Source: Chrysoperla carnea (taxonomy: Eukaryota; Arthropoda; Insecta; Neuroptera; Chrysopidae). Taken from it: a stretch of 64,000 nt of DNA. The DNA is taken from NCBI RefSeq assembly GCF_905475395.1, contig NC_058341.1:34363501-34427500 (forward strand), read 5' to 3'. Shown here piece by piece: positions 26,801-35,934 of this stretch (positions within the stretch are counted from its first letter, which is position 1; every line of letters starts with the position of its first letter). A model generated the notes under the pieces. That model had not been told where the DNA came from, did no database searches, and was given only the letters and a program-made list of their open reading frames with translations. The position numbers and the translations under genes were made by a program.

Positions 26801-29800
26801 GTTGCAAGATTCAGGATAAATGCATGCGCACAACTATAATTATTGATTAATCTGTGCATACTTCCCGGATATAATACCCAAATATGCGCACTAACAAAAT
26901 ATAAAGTCCCTGTATGCGCAGTTGTAATATTCAGGATCAACCCATGCGCAGTACTATGACATGTAATCAACATGTGCGCACTAGCAATATATAAGGCCTA
27001 CATATGCGCAGTAGCAAAATATTAACTAAGCTAATGCGCAGTTCTAAGATTCAGGTAAAATGCATGCGCAGAACTATAATTTGAGATTACTTTATGGGCA
27101 TTTTCAATATTTAAGGACCAAATATGCGCATTTACAAAATATAAGGTCCCTGTTTGGGAAGTTGTAATATTTAGAATCAACCCATGCGCAGTACTATGAC
27201 ATGTAATCAACATGTGCGCACTAGCAATATATAAGGCCTACATATGCGCAGTAGCAAAATATTAACTAAGCTAATGCGCAGTTCTAAGATTCAGGTAAAA
27301 TGCATGCGCAGAACTATAATTTGAGATTACTTTATGGGCATTTTCAATATTTAAGGACCAAATATGCCCATTTACAAAATATAAGGTCCCTGTTTGCGAA
27401 GGTGTAATATTTAGAATCAACCCATGCGCAGTAATATTTCATGTAATCCACATGCGTGCACTAGCAATATATTAGGCCTACATACGCGCAGTAACAAAAT
27501 ATAAATTCAGCGTATGCGTAGTTGTAAGATTTAGGATAAATGCATGGGCCGAACTATAATTTGTGATTAATCTGTATGTACTTCCAATATATAAGACCCA
27601 AATATGCACACTTACAAAATTTAAGGTCAATGTGTGCGCAGTTGTTATATTCCAGATTATCCCATGAGCAGAACAATTATATGGGATCAAAGTGTGCGCA
27701 ATACCAATATATAAGACCCAAATATGCGCACTTACAAAATATAAGGCCCCTGTATGAGCCGTTGTAATATTCAGGATCAATTCATGTGCAGAACTATCAT
27801 ATGACATCGAGCTGTGCGTATTACCCATAAATAAGGCCTAAATATTTGCAGTTACATAATAACTGTCTGTCCGTTTGTACATCTGTCTGCCAACACGATA
27901 ACTCAAAAACGAAAAGAGATATTAAGATGAAATTTTTATAGCGTACTCAGGACGTAAAAAGTGAGGTCAAGTTCGTAAATTAACATTATACGTCAATTGA
28001 TTCCTGGGTCTGTGGAACCCATCTTGTAAACCGTTAGAGATATAACAAAAATTTTAATGTAAAAAATGTTCCTTATAAAGAAATAACCAACTTTTGCATA
28101 AAACATTTTTTCGAAAACATGACTGTTTACCCATGAGGACGCAAATTAGGCGTAAATTATATAGAATGTATTATATAATAATCAATATCAGTTATATGAA
28201 AATGAAATTTTCATTATAATATTTATAAATAACACAATTTTGATGACATCTTGTTCGGCATATTTCTTGAAGAACGAGGCTCAGTATTCAACAGTAATTC
28301 AATGTATTCATAATGGTGAGTTAAAATTGTTACAAACACTTTCAACTTAAATACTATTGCCTGGCAAAAAGAAGTGATATCCCACCAAAAACATAAATGT
28401 GTAAAAAGGCGTAGATGTAATAAACTCCCAATAAACTCAATTACGTCAGCCCAAAAAAGTTGTGAAATCCCGTAGAGAAAAAAAATCTTCGAAAAAAAAT
28501 TATAAAAATGGCATAAATTTATTGAGTAACTTTTCCGTAAAGAAACATTAAAGTATTACATTAGCAACTTTTCGGTGACTTCATACCTACACGCACCTGT
28601 ATAGGAGAACAAAAGAAAATCGTTAACCCCCTACTATCTCCCTCCTCCCCTCTAATGTTATGACGTTATAATTTTTTCACAACTTTTATGAAACATCAAA
28701 ATTTAAATTTAAACAATCAAAGTATTCTTTAGATTAAAGTCAAGCACCTACTTAACAAAGGCCTAATTTTTTTTACTAAAGTACGAAAATTATTGGTTTA
28801 AATTTCTTGTGTAAGTTTCTCCTTAGTACGTATTTATTTAATATTTTACTTCGCAAGTTTTTTATTTTTAGATTCGTTTTTTGTAATCCGAAAACTTGCG
28901 AAGTAAAATATTAAATAAATACGTACTAAGGAGAAACTTACACAAGAAATTTAAACCAATAATTTTCGTACTTTAGTAAAAAAAATTAGGCCTTTGTTAA
29001 GTAGGTGCTTGACTTTAATCTAAAGAATACTTTGATTGTTTAAATTTAAATTTTGATGTTTCATAAAAGTTGTGAAAAAATTATAACGTCATAACATTAG
29101 AGGGGAGGAGGGAGATAGTAGGGGGTTAACGATTTTCTTTTGTTCTCCTATACAGGTGCGTGTAGGTATGAAGTCACCGAAAAGTTGCTAATGTAATACT
29201 TTAATGTTTCTTTACGGAAAAGTTACTCAATAAATTTATGCCATTTTTATAATTTTTTTTCGAAGATTTTTTTTCTCTACGGGATTTCACAACTTTTTTG
29301 GGCTGACGTAATTGAGTTTATTGGGAGTTTATTACATCTACGCCTTTTTACACATTTATGTTTTTGGTGGGATTTAAGTTTTACTTAGAATTATGCGTAG
29401 AATCAAAAATGTACAATAGTTATTAAAAATTCTAAAGAAATTAGTAGTTTTGAGTTTGTAGCTCAATGTAATTCAGTGATATGTATGTATATATGTGCGT
29501 CAATATTTTTTTCCTTCTCTTTAACTACAAACGATTTAGAATTTAAAACCCACAATTCTTAAAGTTTATCTACTTTAAATTAAATATAATTATAAAAGTA
29601 TGATTAGAAATTTTTTTTTCATTTTTTAATCCAAGCAATATAATTAAATTTTTATTACGTAACATATGTTAGATTGACACCCCCCCCTTAACGTAACAAT
29701 GCATAACAAATTGAAATACCCCCCCTCCCCTTAAAATGTGTTACGTAATTTATGGATGTTCCCTAAATGAATATACATAATTTTTTTGAAATATCCCCTG

Positions 29801-32800
29801 TCCGATATGATCTGTCTGGAAAATCTGAAAAACTATAAGAGCTGGAAACTTTATACGAAAATGATGAGATTTTAGATGCAGCCTTTTTCACAAAATGGCG
29901 ACCAAATTAAAAAAAACGCATTAAATACGTAATAACGGTTTTGAAGTCAGAAATGTTTGGAAAGCGAATATGTAAGTAAAAAAAGATCATACGGGAACTT
30001 TTTATAGCTCATTTTCAAGAAAAATAACCAAACTTTCGAGTGGCCTTAGCAGATTTGTTGTAAAATAATAAGATGAAGAATTCTCACTTTACGAATAGAA
30101 AAGTGAAGTTGGTTTGAAAGTTTAAAATTCCTAATTAAACAAAGAGGAAGATACCCACTAGTGACGTCATATGTGGGTATCGCCATAGAGATTACATATA
30201 AAACTTTGTTTTGCTAAAAGGAGATGGGCAACCTTTGAATGCAATCTTTGATTGCTTATAGCTGCTTCGTTTTTTAATCAATTTTAATTTCACTTTCAAG
30301 TTTTGTCTTGGTATCAAGTCTACTTTCACATTTTTATTGGTAAAATGGCCACTTCGATATCAGGATTATCCCCTATTAATATTTACACATTAACTTTTTT
30401 TTAAATTTTTTATTTTAGAACTTTGTAAATAACTAAAATTAGACAAAAAAATTATCTTTATATCTATATTCGAGAAATTCTTAAAGATACAAACGATAAT
30501 TAAAGAAATCCTATCTCGTTAATAGTACATTCGATACAAAAACTGTGAAGGAAAGTTTTAGCTGGAAATTGGAAGCATTCTTTTGTCTGTTTATAATTTA
30601 TTTTCAGTTTATGAATTGAAATGAATATCGATTTTGAAATTTTATAGTTACTTTAAACTACTGGTCACACCAAATTATCAATTGTATCGAATACAATATT
30701 ACTTTCATAATTTTATATTTTTCTGTCAAGCGAAACTAGTTGAAAACAATGAAAATATTTGTGTATTCCAAATAAAAAGCAACATAGTGTAAACAATGTC
30801 AATAGTCCAAGAGCCAAAGGCAAGATTAATAAGTGTTAAAACTCGATTATTAGGAATTTGATTTGTTAAATTCTGAAACGAGCAGGTTTTTAATTTTAGA
30901 AAGGCTTTTCGGCACTCGTACTCTCACAGCACCTAGCAAACTATATACAGTTGCTCGGATTAGAGATAATAGCCCTGATCCTGATATCAAATTGGCCATA
31001 TTACCCATAAAAATATAAAACTAGACTTGATACCATGACAAAATTTAAGTCAAATTAAAATTGATTAAAAACGAAGAAGTTATAAGCAATCAAAGAATGC
31101 ATTCAAAGGTTGCCTATATCCTTTTAGCAAAACAAAGTTTTATATGTAATCTCTATGGCGATACCCACGTATGACGTCACTAGTGGGTATCTTCCTCTTA
31201 GTTTAAAAATTGAATGTTAAATTTTAGTATTTTAACATGAAATATGTTTTTAAAATGATACTGGTTTTTTAATACTTTGGCTCTCGGTATGTAATATTAA
31301 ATATATAAACAACTTTCAAAATCAGCGAAAAACAAATCTATGCATAATTAAATTAATTTTATTTACTCAAATTATTATGTTACATGAAAGAAGTAACTAA
31401 ACATACAGCACGTGTTTTTTTAATAAGTATAACAAAAAAAAGTTATAATACATCAATTCATTACCTGTATTATCAAAGCAACTTAGGGACTTCGTTCCTG
31501 TAGATTTTAACTTAATGAATTTACAAACCCAATTTCACCTTTTTATAAGTGGATTTGACAAAAATTCATTGAATTGAATTTGCAAAAAAAATTCGAACAA
31601 CAGATTGTGCAAGTTACTTCTTGCACAATCTGTGCTCCGTAATAATCCGTCACGTTACTGTGCATAATTTATGACCAAACTACCTTAAAAATACTTCATT
31701 GTAAACGAAAATTGCTGAATAATGTTATTACTATTTTACTTCCGCGAGAGCCGTTTGATTTTTAAATGCATTGTGTACCAAAATTTATTTTAAATGTTGA
31801 TCCATAAATAATCATAAATTCATTATGTCGACGAGTATGTATTGCCACTCTAATATTTTGAATACCTACAGCCTTACGTTTAAATTTTGAATTCAACTGA
31901 TAAAAGTTTGTTCTTATGCAATGAATACATTTTAATACTACATTGTGAATAAAAATACATTATTGTAACCAAAATAAACTAATTATTTTTAAGGCAGTAT
32001 GGTCACGGCGTTTAATTTAAATTTATTTTATGACGACAGTAAATATAAAAAATTTAGAACGTCACAAAGATTTATTAATCCCTGCCGTCACGCACTAAGC
32101 GGCGGGGCTAGGTGTCAAGATGTGACATTAAGTTATAAGGAGAAGGGGTGGGGTCAAACACTTTATGACGTCACGTATCGAAATCTAAAATGTTAAAACA
32201 TAAAAAATACGTAAACCAAAAACTTAAAAATATTACTAACTCAATCTATATTTATTTGGTTTATGCTGGTTTATATCGCCAGCGAGTGCATGCTTGCTGT
32301 CCTAAAGTTCCGAACGAGTTCTTTGTGAGATCTTCGACAAGTGCCACCGCAAGCGCGATTTGTCTTCATATTAATTATATTAAATATTATTTTGAAAGGA
32401 AAAAATATTTTTTTAATTACTGTTTTTAATTTAACGATTTCTAAATATAAAATTGAAAAATATGTGACGTCACATCAATGGGAAGAGGTTCCACAAAAAA
32501 GTCATAAAATTTGTTTGACGTAATTTATGGACAGTCCCTTACATCAATTATTCAAGTTCTCATTGATTGGGTATTTAGCACGAAAAATCGGTCATTAATG
32601 TTGTGATTCCTTCAAAAACCATTCTAATCTACTCCGACAATTTTCCTTTTCAACTTAGGTGAACCGTTAAAAAATTCACTACGGCTAGATTTTGCTATGC
32701 GGTATACAACACTGTTCAAACTACCTTAAAATATTTTATCTTCATACTCGTTTCATATAATATATAAATTGACATTGAAAACTATCGTCAATTGATATTT

Positions 32801-34835
32801 AAGTACCAAATTGTAAACAAAATCCCTATACACGTAAAACAAACTCAAAAATTTTTTTGAACTCGTATACAGTATAAATAATTAAATACACGCATACTGC
32901 GTCATCAAAAAAAAAAATACGACCAATAATGTTACAGAAGTTTATCAATGTATTCATAAATTATAAGCACCCACCCCCCTTAATTTGAAATAAATTTGAA
33001 TAGGTGCATGCACTTTTTTGAAACTTTTAACTGTGACAAATATATTGAATTTATACTCCAGTCGGCCAGTAGGAAAAAGGTGGGTTAGGTGGAAATAAAT
33101 CGGAAGTTAATGAAACTTTGAAATATTGTTCAGGGATGGTTAATTAACATTTTATTAACTTTTCGACTTCGAGGGCCCTGTGCTAAAGGGGAGGAGGAGG
33201 CTACAAAATTTTTGACCTCCCTTCTGTTTTTCTTCAATAACTTTTCTTTCTTACGTCCTACGGTAAAAGCATTCCGTTACTTTTTTGTAGAACTTTAAAT
33301 TTTCTACAGTTTTCACTATTTAAATAAGACATGTGTGTTTAAATGGACATGTGTGTATGTCCATTACCGGAATATTCCAAAATATGCCGAATTCCACTAT
33401 GATGAAATATTCCAATTATGATGAAATGTTGTTGTAATTATGGTTTCTGGTTGCAATCACCAGCTTTTGAAATCGATTCTAGCCAAACAATGTACAGTTC
33501 CTGTTTTGATATGCAGACACTAAGTCATATTATATGAATAAAATATTTTATTGTCTTAATTTTTCCCATACCGTAAACCTATTACATCACTATAGAAAAC
33601 ATATTTTTAAAACAAAATGGCAATAAGTTGACTAATTAGCAGACCCTTAGTAGTATTAGCCCAGGGCCCTAAAAATTTCCGATCCGCCCCGGTTGTGCAT
33701 TTGATATGTGCAGGGCAGGGTCCAAATAGATAAGTTATCAATGACATATATAATGCACGTCACTGCAAGTTTCTGATTGCGTTATTACTATCAACAACCT
33801 TATACAATTAGAACTTAAAAAATGAACTAAATAGTTATTAATTAAAATAAGTGATAAAATTTAATAAAAACTTACCGCTTCACAAAAAAACACTTTTAAA
33901 TGAGATAAGGGCATTGACGGATGTAAAATACGTTGATCTAATATATGGATTGCTTCGTATGCATGTATTAACGTTAATCGTAGAAAGCACTTTGGATGTT
34001 GCGAAACAAAATTACTCCACGCCCTATCCGTAGTACCAGGATGACCGTCCCATAAGCCATGTATATGTACAACCATACGTTCTAAATGTTTAGCACCTCG
34101 TAAACTATCCAAAAAGATGTCGCTCATATAATCATAATCCACACTGATTATTTTAAGATTTGTGAATGATGAAAATAATTGAACATTAACATCAATTAAC
34201 AAATAATTTCCTGGGTCATCTTTTACCGATGCAAAACCAATTGTTTGTACTTTTTCTGGATGCTCAGAATTGGCCATTAATTCCAAAAAACGTGTTAAAT
34301 TATTACATATTTCTTCACAACAACCTAAACTTAATGCCTCCAAACGAGGACATATTGACAATAGAGGCTTAATAATACGCTTTTCAATAAAATTCGCTTT
34401 ACAATTGTCTGGCTCTTGTAAATGACAATGACTCGGTTCTAACATTAACGATTTTAAATTATAATTAGTGGTAAGTCGTTTTAATAAATCGGTAAATTCG
34501 TAAACGCACCACATTGATAACGATGTATAATTAATTGTTGTATGACGAACAAGATGACTACACGCGGATATTAAATAACATGATTTTTGCATTTGTAATG
34601 TTGGATTTAAATGAAAATCTACATGATTCCAAAAGTTTGGATGATACAATGCTTGTCGCCAACTGCGACATACACTTGACGCGTTTATACGATCATCGTG
34701 ATTTAATAATGAAAATATATCGTGTAAAACAATTGTTGGTAAATTTGCCCAGCTATTTAATTCTTGATTTATGGGTGGCTTATTGTTATTATTAAGAGGC
34801 CATTCTGCCAAACAGCTGTGGTTATCATTTCCCAT
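17851..34835 (-). CDS. F-box protein, FBXO33-like (substrate adaptor of an SCF ubiquitin ligase)
   Basis: Three coding exons in consistent phase 0: 33876-34835, 18882-19202 and 17851-17982, totalling 471 codons including TAG. I chose ATG at 34835 because the frame upstream offers only non-ATG codons. Residues 29-69 form an F-box, from WANLPTIVLHDIF to the VCRSWR core and HPNFW, which binds SKP1. The remainder is leucine-rich with LRR-like spacing. The second exon carries TPDPLVMAAWTCTKLEEVVL and YKYFEEDIVAIARLRG, which I associate with FBXO33. The C-terminus is acidic (IPEDDIHP, GDSDD). Expected role: presenting substrates to a cullin-1 E3 ligase. Human FBXO33 is longer (about 555 residues). 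Intron 1 is 14.7 kb and packed with repeats. F-box identity is firm; the FBXO33 subfamily call is from memory. Confidence 0.8.
21719..22224. mobile_element. Tc1/mariner-like MITE with TA duplication
   Basis: The left end starts GACCGTGAGCTCATAATGAA at 21719. The right end, read on the opposite strand from 22224, starts GACCGTGAGCTGATAATGAA, so the TIR is 19 of 20 identical. Both sides are flanked by TA, the target duplication of the Tc1/mariner (IS630) superfamily. The 506-bp interior has a 73-residue minus-strand frame (21922-22143) that matches no transposase I know. It is best treated as non-autonomous. Confidence 0.75.
23150..23670 (-). repeat. Dispersed repeat copy R1
   Basis: A copy of an unclassified dispersed family, in reverse orientation relative to the copy at the right edge of the window. 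Family landmarks, reading left to right here: a segment with AAAATGTTTCAAACAAAAGTTG, then AAGATGGGT, ATATCTCTTTTCGTTTTTGAG, GGCGATTTTATGAA, AATATTTCTAAGCGTTACAA, CTTGGGACTAAAAATAGTATACC and an AT-rich hairpin. No coding capacity is seen; open frames crossing it are accidental. Confidence 0.65.
24868..25140 (+). repeat. Two tandem fragments of the dispersed repeat
   Basis: Two diverged copies, about 24868-24985 and 25027-25140, share a GTAAGAGATAGAA core, an AAATGTTCCTTAC block, then a TAAACAA and TTTTTTCG/TTTTTTTG block. The same order occurs at 28035-28125 and 63563-63640, marking them as internal parts of the dispersed family. No coding content. Confidence 0.55.
25690..27862 (+). repeat. 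TGCGCA satellite array with 30-, 240- and 960-bp periods
   Basis: The basic monomer is about 30 bp, almost always beginning with TGCGCA(G/C), followed by an AT-rich tail such as GTAACAAAATATAA or GTTGTAATATTCAGGAT. Eight different monomers form a 240-bp unit; the landmark ATGCGCAGTACTAT recurs at about 25744, 25984, 26224, 26463, 26703, 26943 and 27183, then diverged at 27423 and 27663. Two unit types alternate: A has GTGCATACTTCCCGG, B has GCAGTAGCAAAATATTAACT. The order is A B B A' then A B B A'', a 960-bp super-period. The rightmost units are more diverged. All open frames here are by-products of the repeat. Confidence 0.9.
27863..28140 (+). repeat. Dispersed repeat copy R2, fused to the satellite
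   Basis: Begins with CTGTCTGTCCG and runs through ACGATAACTCAAAAACG, AAATTTTTATAGCGTACTC, CATCTTGTAAACCGTTAGAG and ACCCATGAGGACGC, in the same order as the copy at 63305-63700. The 5' part of the family is absent and the satellite occupies its place. Confidence 0.65.
28379..29373. repeat. Near-perfect palindrome, 483-bp arms, 29-nt spacer
   Basis: The left arm (28379-28861) and right arm (28891-29373) are reverse complements and look identical over their whole length, including the CCCTACTATCTCCCTCCTCC tract and its mirror. The spacer is 28862-28890. The arms have equal length, so there are no net indels. No open frame of note. A transcript through either arm would fold into a long hairpin. 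It lies inside the 5.9-kb TIR element, between the satellite and the right terminus. It may be a recent inverted duplication or a foldback artefact of sequencing or assembly. Confidence 0.9.
30137..31204. mobile_element. Long-inverted-repeat element (foldback type)
   Basis: The left arm (about 30137-30377) begins near AAAGAGGAAGATACCC and continues ACTAGTGACGTCATA, GTGGGTATCGCCATAGAG, AAAACTTTGTTTTGC and GGTATCAAG. The right arm (about 30967-31204) carries the same features in reverse complement with scattered differences. The arms are about 240 bp and are separated by about 590 bp of AT-rich DNA with no long open frame. Superfamily not assigned. A smaller relative is seen at 60603-60741. Confidence 0.75.
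31600..31633. repeat. Perfect 14-bp hairpin
   Basis: ACAGATTGTGCAAG (31600-31613) is followed by six bases and its exact reverse complement (31620-31633). It may be a remnant of a transposon end; no function is inferred. Confidence 0.5.
31990..32536. mobile_element. Right end of a second element with a CCATAAATTACGT-type terminus
   Basis: TTTGACGTAATTTATGGACAGTCCC ends at about 32536 and is followed by TTA. Inward are GTGACGTCAC motifs (about 32166 and 32463) and GGGGTGGGGTCAAACACTTTATGACG, a subterminal architecture like the 5.9-kb TIR element. No clear left terminus could be found, so the left boundary is arbitrary and the element is probably truncated. No transposase. Confidence 0.4.
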
Positions 34836-35934
34836 CTGTGTACTGACAGTGTCACTAATAACAAAATGGGTCAAGGTTAGATAAACAATCGAAATATTAA
34901 TATTTATTACACTTATTTTTATTCACCTTATATTTTATAATTAACACTCCCAGTTACCGAGAGAATAATTAAGTGAACGGAAACAGACACTATGAATAGA
35001 TGTTTAATTGATAATAGTTATTTGGTAACTGTCAAAAAGTGACAGTTTACTGCGTCATATTTCTGATCAACCCATTATTAAATCGGCCCTCTGCATTCAC
35101 GTTTATAATCAATTTTATGTTTATAAAGTCGGTAACATAGATATCTTTTAAGATAAGTAGCAAGCTAGTGATGTTACGAAGTTCCGTAACTCAAGTTTGT
35201 AATTTCTTTTTCAATAATTTTTTTGGGTTATTACCCGACCTACCTAGGGGAGCTGCTCATACATTTAACTGGTTAAGTATGTGTTTATTCCTAAATATTA
35301 ATGTATTTAAGCCCAAAATTCTTGACTCTCATCTAGGACAAAAAATTATAATTTGCCTCACCTTGGACAAAGAATAAAGATATAGGTACCATATCTGTAT
35401 TCTTTGCCTTGAATCCAAAGTTGGGCCTCGTTATGATAGGGAAGTAGGGTATAATGTGGCAAGAGGAATAGCCCTTTGATCAAACCTTAAGATAAATTAT
35501 TTGCATGTATTAATTTTATTGTGGTGTGAAATAGTGTAGATGCCAAAACTTATTGTCAGAATTAATATAAAGGCTAAGATATTTAGAAGTAGTACATTAA
35601 ACTATGATGCACTTACAACATGAAAAAGGGTATAAAAAATGGTGGGTTTATAGCGTGACTTATGAACAACTCTTTACCTATATCTGCATCCAATATATCA
35701 TATACGTAACAACTTTAAATCATGAACTCGGAAAGTTTACATTATAAAAATTGAAAGAACTGTTTTGTTTTTCAATGAATTTTCAATAAATCTTTTTTAA
35801 TGAAGGAATTTAAATAATAAAGTTTAGATAAACGATTTAATAATTTTTTTTATAAAAATTAATAATTTATTTAATAATTGAATGTAATGACTTTGTTATC
35901 TTATAAATTGATATAAACGGATAATATTGCAGAT
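34836..35934. other. Intergenic DNA between the F-box gene and GTF2H4
   Basis: This contains the upstream region of the F-box gene and the 3' flank of GTF2H4. A minus-strand AATAAA at 35871-35866 lies about 65 bases after the GTF2H4 stop codon and is a plausible polyadenylation signal. A weak inverted repeat flanks GGTAC near 35388. Nothing else is recognised. Confidence 0.5.

Larger units (their letters stand above)
23857..29763. mobile_element. 5.9-kb composite TIR element (TAA duplication), non-autonomous
   Basis: The termini are inverted copies of at least 25 bp starting GGGAACATCCATAAATTACG, at 23857 and, on the opposite strand, 29763. Both ends have matching subterminal structure: a C-rich tract and a second GTTACG/CGTAAC motif about 100 bp inward. 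The flanks are TAA (23854-23856) and TAA (29764-29766). A 3-bp TWA duplication is typical of PIF/Harbinger elements, but I assign the superfamily only tentatively. No transposase frame is visible. The interior instead carries two tandem fragments of a dispersed repeat (about 24868-25140), a satellite array (25690-27862), another dispersed-repeat fragment and a large palindrome. An alternative is two independent ends that happen to share TAA flanks. Confidence 0.6.
19203..33875 (-). other. 14.7-kb repeat-filled first intron of the F-box gene
   Basis: The donor is GTAAGT just below 33876 and the acceptor is TTTACAG just above 19202. The intron contains a Tc1/mariner-like MITE, two or more copies of a dispersed repeat, a 5.9-kb TIR element with a TGCGCA satellite and a 1-kb palindrome, and a second long inverted-repeat element. 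No host coding sequence is seen in it. About 19210-21700, 22230-23140, 31210-31990 and 32540-33870 hold only AT-rich sequence with scattered repeat-like fragments. Confidence 0.7.

Noticed and set aside
25799-27828. Several open frames of 60-116 codons on both strands, rich in Cys/Ala or His/Thr repeats
   Set aside because: They are produced by the 30-bp satellite, whose period is divisible by three; both strands stay open and there is no gene context.
25690-27862. CRISPR array (regular 30-bp spacing)
   Set aside because: The whole unit repeats with gradual divergence and higher-order structure, with no unique spacers; this is a eukaryotic satellite.
33640-33700. AGGGCCCTAAAAATTTCCGATCCGCCCCGG, resembling a hAT terminus
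   Set aside because: No left partner or 8-bp duplication could be found.
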